Notes: generated by a model not told the origin, from the letters alone. 64,000 bases of DNA from Vicia villosa (GCF_029867415.1 NW_026706157.1:62001-126000); one strand, 5' to 3'. Positions 1 to 11,386 are shown, counted from the stretch's first letter. Program-made: numbers and translations.

Positions 1-78
1 TTCACAGATGTCATCGCTGGAAGTTCTTATGAGAAACGTGGCAGCGGATTAGCATAGGGCCGTTATGGTCGAAACTAG

Positions 79-86
79 TATAAATA
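79..86 (+). promoter_or_regulatory. LTR TATA box
   Basis: TATAAATA, followed by a G/T-rich start region, sits about 580 bp upstream of the primer site. It is the probable core promoter of the LTR and places the U3/R border roughly 25-35 bp further on. The position is seen; the activity is inferred. Confidence 0.5.
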
Positions 87-310
87 GGAGTTTTTATGAT
101 AGGATTCCGTGTGTTCATTTTGTACAAATCACTCACATATTTACTCAAGTATCAAGCGTTAACGAGAACGAGTTCGCTGAGAAAATGTACGTATGACACC
201 ACCATCTTAATACATGAGTATTATCTTTTATTGCTTTTCGTTTTCGAATATCTTTAAATTCTTGCATTCTACTTACTTCTTGTCATTTACATTACTGTAT
301 CTTTACTTTC

Positions 311-355
311 ATGTTATTTACTTTCATGTTATTTACTTTCATGTTATTTACTTTC
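311..355 (+). repeat. Three 15-bp tandem repeats in the LTR
   Basis: Three consecutive copies of ATGTTATTTACTTTC lie in the R-U5 part of the LTR, preceded by a partial copy. Probably replication slippage. Confidence 0.8.
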
Positions 356-660
356 AAGATCTTTAACAGTTTTATGTTTTAAGATTCTTTTTAACAGAAT
401 TGCATGTTACGTTATCTGCGTTGTTTACATTTTAAAGTCATAATCACATATAATCAAGTCATCACTAAAAGTGTATGTTTTCAATCGAATAACATTTGTC
501 GAAGACAACGAATCATGAACATGGTTCTAAAGAATATTGATAACAATCTAATTGACTATGTGTCCTAGGATCAATCTAGTCGATCCTGCGAGTAACCAAA
601 TCATATTTATTATAGTTTGGAGGACTAGCGGTTGTTTACCGGAAATCACCGTAAACAAAT

Positions 661-678
661 TGGCACGCCCAGTGGGAC
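661..678 (+). other. Primer binding site of the Tat-type gypsy element
   Basis: TGGCACGCCCAGTGGGAC begins three bases after the LTR end. Its TGG start and its position are those of a tRNA primer site. The sequence resembles the GCCCA-containing sites of Tat-lineage Ty3/gypsy elements. I do not assign the tRNA. Confidence 0.65.
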
Positions 679-740
679 AGTGTCGAACGGATTGTTTTAA
701 TCAATTGCTTTGTTTTGTCTAGACAATATCAAGACCTTGT

Positions 741-3700
741 ATGAACCTTAGGAACGGTAAATTAACAAACAGTGCACAACCGGTTCCCAAACGAAGGTAC
801 AACAAGAAAATGGCTGTTACAGCCAGTGCAGGGGGTGATCAAGATCCCTCACAAAGCACAGGATCAGGAGCGGCAAATTCGAATTCCACTCAAGGAACAA
901 GGGATACAACGGGTCCAAATGGATCGAGACCTGCAGATAATTCCCAGTCGGTGCCTGAGAATAATACAGGACTTTCAGGGACTTTGCCAGTTTCAGTGTC
1001 AACAACTGCACCTTCGACCACGAGTGCAGAGGAAGTATTACCGTTTCCCTCAACAAATGCTGCAAATAACTTGTCTAGTCAAGGCACGAATTCAACTTTC
1101 GAATGGAGGCCAAATCCTCCATACGGGATGCCATTTCCTTTTGGATCAGGCGTACGAGGGGCCGGACCTACTTATGTCCCAACTAATAATGCGACATTTT
1201 CACCAAATGTGGGATCTGCAAGTCGAAATACACACAACGTTGGTTTTTCTACCCAGGTGCCTCATTATACCACAAACAGCCAAGCAGCATTTCGACAAGA
1301 AATGGATGCAAGCAACCATGATATGCTAGGGGCTTTAGCCAAAGAATTGACTTCAATCTTTTCCCCATTATTGACAAACATTTCTTGCACAAATAGGGAA
1401 AATGTAGAAACTTTCCAAAAGATGTCATCTCAAATGAATCGGATGGCGGAGTTCATGGGTGTAACACAACCAAAAAGGAAAGATAAACAGCCCGCGTACC
1501 AAGAGGGAATGCCCGTTTTAGAACGCATACAAGATGAGGGCCCATCATCGAGACCAACCATCCGAGACATAAACTCCTTGCGGAGGACGAATTGGACAGA
1601 AGAAATTCCAGTAATTAATTTAGAGACTTCAAGTCAAAGAACCGTCCCCGTTCGACAAGAAACGGAGGAAGAACAACCCAGAGTAAGAGTTGTAGGTAGA
1701 AATGAACATCCAGATGGGGTTGTTCAAAGAGTCAGAAGGGAAAATCTGGCCACGGAGAATAACTTGACTGCTATGATAGAAAGGGTGATGACCAATAATG
1801 GCCTAAGTACTGGACTCAGACGTCCAAATTATACATCCCCTATATCAGACTATATTATGCAGACAGAATTACCTAGGGGCACTAAGGTACCCAAATTTAC
1901 AAAATTTTCAGGCGAAACTAACGAATCGACAGTGGAACACATTGCTAGGTATCTAACAGAAGCAGGGGACTTGGCAGGAAACGAGGACTTGAGGATCAAG
2001 TATTTCCCTAGTTCGCTGACAAAGAATGCCTTTATTTGGTTTACTACTTTGCCACCCAATTCGATAGATGCGTGGGCATACCTAGAAAGATTGTTCCATG
2101 AGCAATTTTACATGGGTCAAACTAAGATAAGTTTGAAGGAATTGGCCAGTGTTAAGAGGAAATTCACGGAGACTATTGATGATTATTTGAATAGGTTCCG
2201 TCTGTTGAAATCTAGGTGCTTTACGACAATTCCTGAGCACGAACTTGTCGAAATGGCTGCAGGTGGTCTAGATTACTCAATAAGAAAGAAATTAGATACC
2301 CAATACCTTAGGGACATGGCCCAGTTGGCAGATAGAGTTCGACAGGTCGAACGCTTGAAAGCAGAAAAGGCTAGGGCTAATAAAAGTCATAAGAAGGAAA
2401 GGATAGCATACGTCGAAGCCGAAGACGCCGATGATGAGTCTTGCAATGACTCATATAGCCTGGAGGAAGTCGAAATAGACTTAGCAGAATTAAAAGAGGC
2501 ACCACCTTATGCCTGCAAACTATTAAATCCTGCAAATGGAAAGAACCCTGTAGAAAATGATAAGAATGATAGGTTTCCTAAGAAAACTTATACATTTGAT
2601 ATTACTAAGTGTGATGAAATATTTGATCTATTAGTAAAAGATGGCCAAATGATACTACCTCCTAATTCCAAAATTCCTCCGTTGGAACAACGGAAGAAAA
2701 GAGGTTTCTGTAAATATCATGGGTTTTTAGGCCATAAAACTTCACAATGTTTTCTTTTCAGGGATCTAATTCAAAATGCTATCAATGATGGAAGGTTGAA
2801 ATTTGCTGACAAGACCAAGAGTCACATGAGGGTCGATACCAATCCCCTAAACATTGCTGATGCTAGCCTCTGTGAGGTAGAAGATATCAACATGGTGGAA
2901 GTATCGGAGATCGAAGTGGCGGAAACTAAGGCAATGCTCAACGGAAAGCAGGCTACTGAAAGCCTAAATGATGAAATAATCTTCAATACTGAGATTGAAG
3001 AAGCTTCCCAAACAGAGATGACTGAAGCACCAAAAGAAGAGAGCAATGAGGCCACTGAAGACCTCAGGATAAAACTCCAGAAAATCCAAATCTCTGAAGT
3101 TGCTCCAGCGGTGGTTAACATGGTTAGCGCCAGACACCCAACATCTGAGTTTGGCGAACTAGAGACACGGCTGACAAGGCAGAATGGGGGTATTAAAGTT
3201 CCTCTAAGAGCTGAAAGCCTCAAAGACTACCTATGGAATTGCCATGAGAGAAATGGCGGAAAACAATGGATGTGCCCAAGGTGTTCGATCATGCTGAATC
3301 GAAGAATCGAAGCCAATTTCGAAAGGGCTCGACGTGAAAGATGGGAACACCCAGGGAGAGAACCAAATCCTTTACTACAAGTGTACCCAAGGATGGATGA
3401 AAGCTTATTAGGATTTTTGATCAGATGCCACAAAGGGAACTCTGAAGTTGCACTCTGCCCCAGATGTGGGGCAGCCTATGATGAGATGCTAGCACGATCA
3501 TTTGAACGTGTGCACTGCTCCATGAATCAAGAAACTCAGGGGCTACGTCCTGACCTGTATGGTTTCGATGTATGGACCCCAACGAAGAGACCAGATAGTC
3601 CACACCCTAGAGTTCGAAGGGTAACGTTCAAAGTCCCTGCAGATCCACCTAGGGATAGATGGGTACAAGCCGATGCAAGAACCAACAAACGGCGTAGTTG

Positions 3701-4877
3701 GGACCAAGGAGGAAGAACCGCAATGGCATATAGGAGACAATTTCAAAGGCCAAATCGAGAGACATATCGATTGGAGAACTATAAGGGAAAAAACCCTATG
3801 TCTCGGTCCCAATGGAGGAGGCACCAGAGGATGAAAAAGGCCCAGAAGGAATATAGACCAAGAGAAACTGGAGAAACTAGCAGCAACCAAGTCCCATACC
3901 AGGGAGCAAAGTCAAACAAACCTTCGGTGGAACGTGCATTGTTCGAAGCTGAAAAGCTCTTGGATGAAGAAGATAAGATGCGGTCAAATTCCTGGAACGA
4001 AGAGGACAGAATGACAAATGATTTTGATTCTGATGGAGTCTCGTCTATAAATTTAAATTGCAATGTTGTGTCCGTACTCCCTCACGAGTTTAACCAGGAA
4101 ACTGAGGTAGAAGACTGTGAGGAGGCTGATATCGAAGAAATGGCAAAACACAGACCTGTGTGTTACTATGTGCTAAATAATGGTGCAGTCGAAGAGCAGA
4201 ATGCTTTCTTCGAGAGGCCTGATGAGGGTATGAGAAATCATTTGAAACCACTCTATATTAGGGCTAAGATTGAGAATGTTGGCATCAATAAAGTCCTAGT
4301 TGATGGGGGAGCAGCAGTAAATTTGATGCCCCAGTATATGATAAAGAGAATTGGCATGTTCGATACGGACATAAGACCACATAACATGGTCTTGTCTAAC
4401 TATGAGGGTAAGATAGGACAAACACTGGGAGTTGTTCAAGTCAATTTGACAGTAGGCTCAGTTACCAGACCCACTATGTTCATGGTTATACCAGCAAAAG
4501 CAAACTATAACCTGTTGCTCGGAAGGGAATGGATTCATGGGGTAGCAGCTGTACCCTCAACAATGCATCAAAGGGTGACAATCTGGAGAGAAGATGGCAT
4601 AGTAGAAAACATCGAAGGTGATCAGAGTTACTATATGGCTGAAGTTAACCAGGTAAATAAATCCAACTTCGATAGGAATCTGGCAAATATAGGACCTTGT
4701 CATACTGCAGAAGAGATGTACACCCCAAATAAGAATGCATTGTATTATCTTACTTTGCACCCAAACGGATTCCAATGGGATAGAGAGATCATGGATGGTC
4801 CAACGGATACAGCACCTTTAGAAGATCATGCAGCAATACGGCCAACAGGCTGGGACGATGACATTAATCATGTCTGA
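741..4877 (+). CDS. gag-protease polyprotein of a Tat-type Ty3/gypsy retrotransposon (1378 aa)
   Basis: This open frame starts 62 bp after the primer site. Residues 1-370 are low-complexity, Ser/Thr/Asn rich, then charged. Residues 370-550 form a retrotransposon gag core (KFSGETNE, AFIWFTTLPP, the LFHEQFYMGQ block) that would build the virus-like particle. A CKYHGFLGHKTSQC knuckle (CX2HX4HX4C pattern) lies near residue 657. Two related Cys/His motifs, each CH followed by CPRC, lie near 832-846 and 895-908. A basic stretch (1000-1080) precedes the protease, whose active-site triad variant is DGG in VLVDGGAAVN near 1185. The frame is uninterrupted, unusually long for gag-pro, and overlaps the pol frame by 8 bp or more. 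Retroelement identity is secure; the roles of the N-terminal part and the CPRC motifs are unknown. Confidence 0.9.
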   Translation: MNLRNGKLTNSAQPVPKRRYNKKMAVTASAGGDQDPSQSTGSGAANSNSTQGTRDTTGPNGSRPADNSQSVPENNTGLSGTLPVSVSTTAPSTTSAEEVLPFPSTNAANNLSSQGTNSTFEWRPNPPYGMPFPFGSGVRGAGPTYVPTNNATFSPNVGSASRNTHNVGFSTQVPHYTTNSQAAFRQEMDASNHDMLGALAKELTSIFSPLLTNISCTNRENVETFQKMSSQMNRMAEFMGVTQPKRKDKQPAYQEGMPVLERIQDEGPSSRPTIRDINSLRRTNWTEEIPVINLETSSQRTVPVRQETEEEQPRVRVVGRNEHPDGVVQRVRRENLATENNLTAMIERVMTNNGLSTGLRRPNYTSPISDYIMQTELPRGTKVPKFTKFSGETNESTVEHIARYLTEAGDLAGNEDLRIKYFPSSLTKNAFIWFTTLPPNSIDAWAYLERLFHEQFYMGQTKISLKELASVKRKFTETIDDYLNRFRLLKSRCFTTIPEHELVEMAAGGLDYSIRKKLDTQYLRDMAQLADRVRQVERLKAEKARANKSHKKERIAYVEAEDADDESCNDSYSLEEVEIDLAELKEAPPYACKLLNPANGKNPVENDKNDRFPKKTYTFDITKCDEIFDLLVKDGQMILPPNSKIPPLEQRKKRGFCKYHGFLGHKTSQCFLFRDLIQNAINDGRLKFADKTKSHMRVDTNPLNIADASLCEVEDINMVEVSEIEVAETKAMLNGKQATESLNDEIIFNTEIEEASQTEMTEAPKEESNEATEDLRIKLQKIQISEVAPAVVNMVSARHPTSEFGELETRLTRQNGGIKVPLRAESLKDYLWNCHERNGGKQWMCPRCSIMLNRRIEANFERARRERWEHPGREPNPLLQVYPRMDESLLGFLIRCHKGNSEVALCPRCGAAYDEMLARSFERVHCSMNQETQGLRPDLYGFDVWTPTKRPDSPHPRVRRVTFKVPADPPRDRWVQADARTNKRRSWDQGGRTAMAYRRQFQRPNRETYRLENYKGKNPMSRSQWRRHQRMKKAQKEYRPRETGETSSNQVPYQGAKSNKPSVERALFEAEKLLDEEDKMRSNSWNEEDRMTNDFDSDGVSSINLNCNVVSVLPHEFNQETEVEDCEEADIEEMAKHRPVCYYVLNNGAVEEQNAFFERPDEGMRNHLKPLYIRAKIENVGINKVLVDGGAAVNLMPQYMIKRIGMFDTDIRPHNMVLSNYEGKIGQTLGVVQVNLTVGSVTRPTMFMVIPAKANYNLLLGREWIHGVAAVPSTMHQRVTIWREDGIVENIEGDQSYYMAEVNQVNKSNFDRNLANIGPCHTAEEMYTPNKNALYYLTLHPNGFQWDREIMDGPTDTAPLEDHAAIRPTGWDDDINHV

Positions 4878-6408
4878 GTCTTCATTCTTCGAAAAGATTT
4901 CGGCCTACGTGGCCGAGAACAAACAGAAGGCGGCTCTCGAGGCCGAATTAGCAGATGTAAAGGTAGATACCATCCAAATCAAAGAAGAGATAGCAGAATT
5001 GGAGGTGCATACAGATTCCGAACACTCCAAAGATACGATCCTAGATGAAGAGATTATGGACGAAGGATCAAACCAAAGATTAGATGCAATATACGACGAA
5101 GAACCTTTAGGGTTCGAAAAAGACCCAATGGCTTCTAATATAAAGATGTTAGCCCAAGATCCACTCGAAGAAGTAAACCTCGGAGACAGGGATCAAAAAA
5201 GGATAACATATATCAGCGCGAAATTAGAGCCAGAACTAAAAGCAACGGTCATCAAAATGCTGAAAGAAAATAGAGATTGCTTTGCTTGGGATTATGATGA
5301 GATGCCTGGTCTAGGAAGGGATCTAGTCGAATTGAAGCTTCCAATAAAAGAAGGGAAGAAACCTGTGAAGCAAACTCCTAGAAGATTCGCGCCAGAGATC
5401 CATTCGAAGATTAAAGCAGAGGTCGAAAGGCTTTTACGTTGCAAGTTTATCCAAACTACAAGGTATGTCGAATGGATTGCCAATATAGTACCTGTAATTA
5501 AAAAGAATGGCTCTTTACGAGTATGCATAGACTTTCGTGATCTTAATGCAGCCACTCCTAAAGACGAATATCCCATGCCTGTAGCAGAAATGCTGGTAGA
5601 CTCAGCCGCAGGTTTTGAGTATCTAAGTATGTTGGATGGATACTCAGGATATAATCAGATCTTTATTGCAGAAGATGATGTATCCAAGACAGCGTTTCGT
5701 TGCCCAGGGGCAATAGGCACTTACGAATGGGTTGTAATGCCTTTTGGTTTAAAAAATGCTGGGGCAACTTACCAAAGAGCAATGAACTCTATATTCCATG
5801 ACTTTATAGAAACATTCATGCAAGTATATATAGACGACATTGTGGTAAAATCTACTTCGGGAATGAATCATCTCGATCATTTAAGCCAATCATTCGAAAG
5901 AATGAGGAAACATGGATTGAAGATGAACCCCCTTAAATGTGCTTTCTTTGTACAAGCAGGAGATTTCTTGGGTTTCGTAGTCCATAAAAAGGGAATAGAG
6001 ATCAACCAGAACAAGACAAAAGCCATCATGGAAACCAAATCTCCATCCACGAAGAAAGAGTTACAATCACTATTGGGAAAGATAAATTTTTTAAGAAGAT
6101 TTATCTCTAACTTGAGTGGACGCACGCAAGCCTTCTCGCCTTTACTACGGCTTAAGCAAGGAAAGTTCGAATGGCGTGCTGAACATCAAGAAGCTTTCGA
6201 TCAGATAAAGCAATACTTGACTTGTCCACCAATCTTATCTCCCCCAAACGGGAAGAAACACATGCGCCTGTACATCTCAGCATCAGACAAAACAATAGGC
6301 AGCATGCTGGCACAAGAAGATGAAAATGGCATCGAAAGAGCCATTTACTACTTAAGTAGAGTACTCAATGATGCAGAGACTAGATATACTGCTATAGAAA
6401 AACTCTGA
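4870..6408 (+). pseudogene. Truncated pol: reverse transcriptase plus start of RNase H (Tat-type gypsy)
   Basis: The frame is open from 4828, but I prefer the ATG at 4870 because it overlaps the gag-pro stop in ATGTCTGA; this start is inferred. After an acidic linker comes a Ty3/gypsy reverse transcriptase: PRRFAPEIH, VCIDFRDLNAATPKDEYPMP, YSGYNQI, MPFGLKNAGATYQR and the catalytic YIDDIVVKS at about 5829-5855. The connection region contains LLGKINFLRRFISN. RNase H begins at LYISASDKTIGSMLAQE and stops at AIEKL, where sequence unlike a gypsy element starts and supplies a TGA at 6406. The rest of RNase H, the integrase, the polypurine tract and the 3' LTR are missing, so this copy cannot transpose alone. 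Confidence 0.88.
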
Positions 6409-7320
6409 AATGATTATTCCTCTTGTGGCTTTGCATGTTGTTTAATTATGTGTTACTTGTTTTAAAATGTGTGTAACGCACACATATGGTGCATGCTTGT
6501 CAACTATCTAGTCATTAATAGAACCCTAAAATTCCCTTTTCTATTTTTAAATTTACAAAGCACAAAGGTTAAATTGTTCTATTCATAATCAACCTTTTTT
6601 TCCAACATTCACACCAATTCTGATGTTGCCACTGGCAATAAACCAATGGACAAAAGTGGTTTTTCTAATACTAAAATAGAAAGCCAAAACAAAATATATA
6701 CATGTTGATGTGAGATTGAACTATAATTGCATTAAATAACACGATATGACATATGGGAAGCATGGTAAAAGTAAATGAATTTGGCAACAAACATCATTCA
6801 GTTATATCTTGAATACATTTAAATAATATTATATGTTGGATAACCTGCTTTATAGTAATGCTACTATGGCAGTATGAAAATATATTAATCAGCATATACA
6901 AATTTATTTAAGAACAAACATTCATTTTCATCCACCAAAGTTTATCTATTCTGTTCCATTAAGGGGAGTTTCATCTTAAAATTGTGGTTTGAATTTCACA
7001 ATGACAAAAAAATTTCAAACATTAAAATTTCCCTTTTTTTACTTTATCTTACGAGTTCTTTTTTTTTAAATAAGATTATTCAATAAAATTGAATATAAAT
7101 TATTATTATTATTATTATTATTCATTTTACAATTAAATAATTTATTTTAAATTTATATTTGTATTTAAATAGATTTTACACTATATCAAATCATTTCTAT
7201 TTATTTACTATTATTAAAAATATTAATTAATATATTTTTAAAATTATATAAAAATTTTATTTTAAAATATCAAAATTTCTCTTTTTGTCACGAACTATTG
7301 TTAGTTAAATTTCTCTTTTT
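6409..7320. other. AT-rich sequence without recognisable genes
   Basis: No supported coding frame. It begins at the breakpoint of the truncated gypsy element. It holds an (ATT)n microsatellite near 7097-7122, long A and T runs, and a small palindrome GTGTGTAACGCACAC near 6470. Nothing else recognised. Confidence 0.6.
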
Positions 7321-7590
7321 CTCACGTGTCTCTATTAATAAAATACCTATTTTATTTTAATTATAATTTATTTTTATTTGAGATACAAAATTTATATTTT
7401 CAAATGTCAAAATATTTTTTTTCTCACGGGCCACTATCAACAAAATACATATTTTATTTTAATAAATATTTTCCTTTATTTAAAACACAAAATCTTATTT
7501 TCAAATGTCAAAATTTTATTTTTCTCATGGGACATTATCAGCAATATACCTATTTTATTTTAATTAACAATTGTTTTTATTTGAGTTTCA
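7321..7590 (+). repeat. AT-rich tandem repeat, about 101-bp unit, 2.6 copies
   Basis: Units start at CTCACGTGTC (7321), CTCACGGGCC (7423) and CTCATGGGAC (7524), giving periods of 102 and 101 bp. Each has the same layout of TATTTTATTTTAAT and TTTTCAAATGTCAAAAT blocks. A decayed partial unit precedes it at about 7285. Open frames here are by-products of the repeat. Confidence 0.8.
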
Positions 7591-9519
7591 TCATACACCC
7601 TCAATTGATGATATGTGCACCACTTGATCCTAATATTGACTCCAAAATCAATTACCAAGCCTAAAATATATAAATTGAACCCTCATTTCATTCATTTAAG
7701 AAACTTTTGATAGCCAAAATCACCTTGCAAAACATTCTCTCAACTCCTTTCATCTACCCAAATTCACTCAAAGCTCCATTTCAAAAAGTTAGTAAGCTTT
7801 TAATTGAAGCTTACTAATCTTTGAGCTAAACCTCCATCCAAACACTTTCTCTTCATTAGTTCTCTAAATCAAAGCTTGGTAGAGTGATTCTTGGAGCTAA
7901 TTAGAAGCAAGTTTTGAAGTTGATTTGTGAATTTTTAGATCCATATCTGGTAAACTTATCTTCATCTCTCACAATGTGATCACTTGTTCATTTTGGTTGC
8001 TTGATTCTTTGAGCTATATTTTGTGATTCCATTTGTGTTAATTGCTTATAATTTAATGGAATTTTTGTGCTCAATTCCAACCAAGATCATAAGGTGTTTG
8101 ATAAAATGTTTGATCAAAGTTTTCTTTATTTAAATGTTATTTTTATGAAAATTTATACAGGAAATTGATTCCCTATGTTTGAGGAAATCAATTTCCTGAT
8201 TGCATAATGCAAATTTTGCCTTATTTTTGAGTTGTTTTGGCCCTTTCTCTTTTCTCTTGACTTATGGGTGCAAGTCTTAAATATTCATTGTGTGAAGGCT
8301 ATGGTTTTACCACTTCTCTAATGAATCATTAAGATGAAGTCCCACAGTGACAAATGGAAATTCACTTGGACTTTTGATTTTTATTTTCAATTCATTCCCC
8401 TCCCTCCTCATCTGAATCCCATTCTTATTTTTTATTGTTATTTTGCATATGTTGCAAGTTGTAGAAGAGTGATTTCATTTATCATTTCTCTAACTTGTTC
8501 TTAAACATGTAAATTGTTATTAACCGACCTCGTTGTAGGGTGACTTCTATACAAGTTACTTAGCGATTGCTTAATACAACGCTAAATTTATCCCGAATCA
8601 GAAAATGATCATTCGTGGTCTAAACCTATATTTGAAAGCCCAAGGATGGTTGATCATTTGACAATTGGTTAAATTCCTATGAAACTTATGGCTAGGAGGC
8701 TTTGATCTTATTAATCCTCTAATGAGTTTTCATTAATTTTGACCTAAGATCAATATTCAACCATTATTGATTATTCACTTCAATAATCAACTTTTAATCA
8801 CTAACTTCTAACTCTTATTTTATGCTTCCTCTATTACCTAACATTATTTTTATGCTTTATTTTACATCTTTAGCATCCATTCTCATGTTTACTTTTTCTT
8901 TTATATTTCTTTGTCCATTTGGACTTTTATTTTATTTCTAAAACATTCATAATCAAATTGAATAATAAAGACTTAAGGCTCTATATGGACTATGGTTACT
9001 ATCCCTTGGCATCTCGGAGTTTTGGACCTCTTGGACTTGGTATTAGGAGCTTTGTTGCCTTGATACTTCTGGATTTTATGTTATCTTGTTGATACCCTGT
9101 TTGAAGTCCTTGGAGTTTATGGAATTGGTTTGATTTTCTCTGTGTGCAGGTTATCGTTCTATACTTTGTTTGAAGTCCTTGAGGTTTATTCCAAGGCATT
9201 GTGATTCGGAATTACTCTGTATACAGCTGTTACTCTGGCTAATTTTTTTCTTAAGTTCTTATGGTGCATTTCCAAGGCTTTTGGTTGCAATTTTTTCATA
9301 TAAGGATGTTATGTTAAACACAAGAAAATTCATCTGATTTATTGAAGCTTTGAGATAATAAGAACTTTGCTTGATTCATAATTCATCTGAGACTTATTTC
9401 ACCTGGTACTGGGTATTATACTTGCTTGGTTTTGTTAATCTATTGGATGAGAACTCTACATTGACTTCTTGATGTCAAATGTTGACTTCTTGTTGGTTAG
9501 ATCTTTCTTTGCCTTAGAT
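7591..9519. other. Non-coding stretch, possibly the outer part of an old LTR
   Basis: No coding frame can be supported. The region has the pyrimidine-rich, leader-like composition typical of long legume LTRs, and it runs without a visible break into the LTR end at 9520-10330. I could not place a TG boundary. A 41-bp hairpin lies at 8158-8198 (arms CAGGAAATTGATT and AATCAATTTCCTG). Confidence 0.4.
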
Positions 9520-10330
9520 TTTACTTTATGCTTTAGGATAGTCCCTTCATCTCCTCCCATTTTCTTAAATTTTTAAAATATTCTCCCATTTTCAAAATCT
9601 TCTTATGTTTGCAAATATTTTTAAAAATGTTTCCTTTGATGACGCATTTCTTTTCAAAAATATTTTTCCCTTTGTGGTTTTTCTTTTAAAATCCATTTCT
9701 AAAAGTTTAGGAATGAGTAATCACTATGGTGGAGATGTAATCCCCTAATATCTTGATATTAATTGATATAATTGATTCTTTTCCACTTGAAAGATTTAGT
9801 GGCATACTTGTTGATTTATCCAAGATGGAGCCCTTCTTTCATTTGTGATGCAAAGAATCCATTTGTTCTCATGTTCAAGAATGATTATCTGAGTTTTTTC
9901 TCCTGTGATGACAAAATGTTTATCCAATTTTAAACAAGCTCTTATTTCCCTCTTGAGCAGAACTACAAATATTTTGAATTCTCTATTGTACTCAGGAGGT
10001 ATGTAGGCACAAGACACAATGTCTTGCTGAGCATAATTTTTAAAACCAAACAAACTTTCTTTTGCACACAATTTTTTTACACATATTTACGAAAAGGTTA
10101 CTCTGGAGTACCATAGATGTGAGGGGTTCTAACACCTTCCCCTTGCATAATCAACCCTCGTACCTAAGATCTTAGTTTTGTTTTTATTAGTTTTGTTTTA
10201 AAAACTTCTTTGGGTTTTATTTCGCTTTTTTCCCATTTCCTTTGGAAACAATAAAGCGCGGGGGCAACTCTCACTAAAACAATGAGTCATGTCAATTCAA
10301 TGGATTTTGTCTCAATTTGTCCCCGCTACA
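9520..10330 (+). mobile_element. 3' end of a long Ogre/Tat-like LTR
   Basis: The block contains the string order seen in long legume Tat/Ogre LTRs: a GGAGGTATGTAGGCACAAGA region (9997-10016), a GTGAGGGGTTCTAACACCTT region (10120-10139), AATAAAGCGCGGGGGCAACT (10249-10268) and an end at GCTACA (10330). A diverged copy lies on the other strand at 40440-40680, and the same layout occurs in the Ogre LTR at about 50870-51186. No primer site follows, so this is a solo or truncated LTR. Confidence 0.6.
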
Positions 10331-11036
10331 AATTGATATCACTAAATATCGAGGTATGATTGGATCATTATTATATTTGACGGAAAGTCGTCCTGACATT
10401 ATGTTTAGTGTTTATCTTTGTGCACGCTTTCAAGAAAATCCTAAGGAATCTCATCTCACTACTGTAAAAAGGATCATGAAGTATCTCAGAGGAACAACAA
10501 ATGTCGACCTATTGTATCCAAAAGGTATTATATATGATTTAGTTGGTTATTTTGACACGGATTATGTAGTTTGTAAAATTGATCGCAAAAGTACAAGTTA
10601 TATGTGTCTTATACTAGGAAATGCATTTGTATCATGGTATTGCAAGAAACAAGCATGTGTCGCACTTAGCACGGCTGAAGTAGTATATATTGTGGCAAAA
10701 AGTTGTGCTCAAATTCTATGGCTCAAGCAATAATTATGTGACTAGGGACTCAATCTTGAATGCATTCCTCTACAATGTGATAACACAAGTGCAATTAACA
10801 TAACCAAGAATTCAATCATGCATTCAAGAACAAAGCTTATCGACATACGACATCATTTTCTCCGTGTTCATGTTCTTCAAAAGGATGTCGAAGTAACTTT
10901 TGTAGATACACATAACAAACTAGCAGATATATTCACTAAACCATTGGCTAAATATCCTTTTTGGAAAATCAGAATAGAATTGAGAATCCTGGATGGACAA
11001 TACTGTCTGATGAACAAAAAGATCTTGGTATTCTAA
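10331..11036 (+). pseudogene. Ty1/copia pol fragment: end of RT and RNase H
   Basis: One frame reads YRGMIGSLLYLTESRPDI, then KYLRGTTN, a degenerate RNase H segment with KIDRKSTSY and STAEVVYI, and after two in-frame stops (TAA 10731-10733, TAG 10743-10745) continues in the same frame with CDNTSAI, a DIRHHFLR segment and LADIFTKPLA. These are family signatures of the C-terminal Ty1/copia polyprotein. RNase H catalytic positions are altered (FDTDY where SDADW-like sequence is usual). Its upstream part is missing, and it abuts the LTR end at 10330. The apparent start codon (TTG, 10317) lies in LTR sequence and is not genuine. Confidence 0.85.
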
Positions 11037-11140
11037 GCTAAAGTGATATTTAAATCAAAACATGATCATTTAAAGACTCATCTAAGTTCATTAAAAAAAA
11101 TCTATATTAATTTCAAGGAACATTTATTCTCTTTTTTTGT

Positions 11141-11286
11141 TTATCACCACCTGTTTAGTCCGATTCGGGGATCAGTGCTGGCATCAAGTGGTTCCAGCCT
11201 CCTTTCGATCGTAGTTGCGGGGGATCAAACTGTGGTTCGGCCTACCAAGTCTAGCGCCAATCACCACTAGACAAACTAACGATTGG
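11141..11286 (-). mobile_element. tRNA-derived SINE
   Basis: Read on the minus strand, the element starts near 11286 with an A-box-like TAGTGGTGATTGG, followed about 35 bp later by a B-box-like GTTTGATCCCCC, the spacing of an internal RNA polymerase III promoter. The body resembles legume SINEs of the Au type. Its 3' end runs into an A-rich stretch (T run at 11131-11140 on the plus strand). Imperfect flanking repeats (TATTCTCTTTTT and TATTCTTTTT) could be its target duplication. Family membership is from memory, not from alignment. Confidence 0.6.
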
Positions 11287-11386
11287 TATTCTTTTTCCAC
11301 TAATTCATATCTATTCGCTTTGATAGATGTAAATTCAACTTTATTATATGCTTTATTAATATTATTTTAAATTATTTGATTATATT

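Larger units (their letters stand above)
1..657 (+). mobile_element. 3' part of the 5' LTR of a Tat-type Ty3/gypsy element
   Basis: This is the LTR stretch just upstream of a primer binding site and the gag-pro-pol frames that follow. It contains a TATAAATA box near its left end, so most of the U3 region lies outside the window. It ends with ACA at 655-657, three bases before the primer site, which fits the usual CA end of an LTR. The left LTR boundary is not visible, and no second LTR copy was found downstream because the element is truncated at about 6408. Confidence 0.75.

Noticed and set aside
3227..3890. Minus-strand frames within gag-pro
   Set aside because: Shadows of the strongly supported plus-strand polyprotein.
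7326..7664. 112-codon Phe/Tyr-rich frame
   Set aside because: Translation of the 101-bp AT-rich tandem repeat.
10317..10330. Start of the copia fragment at TTG 10317
   Set aside because: These bases belong to the preceding LTR end; copia similarity starts after 10330.
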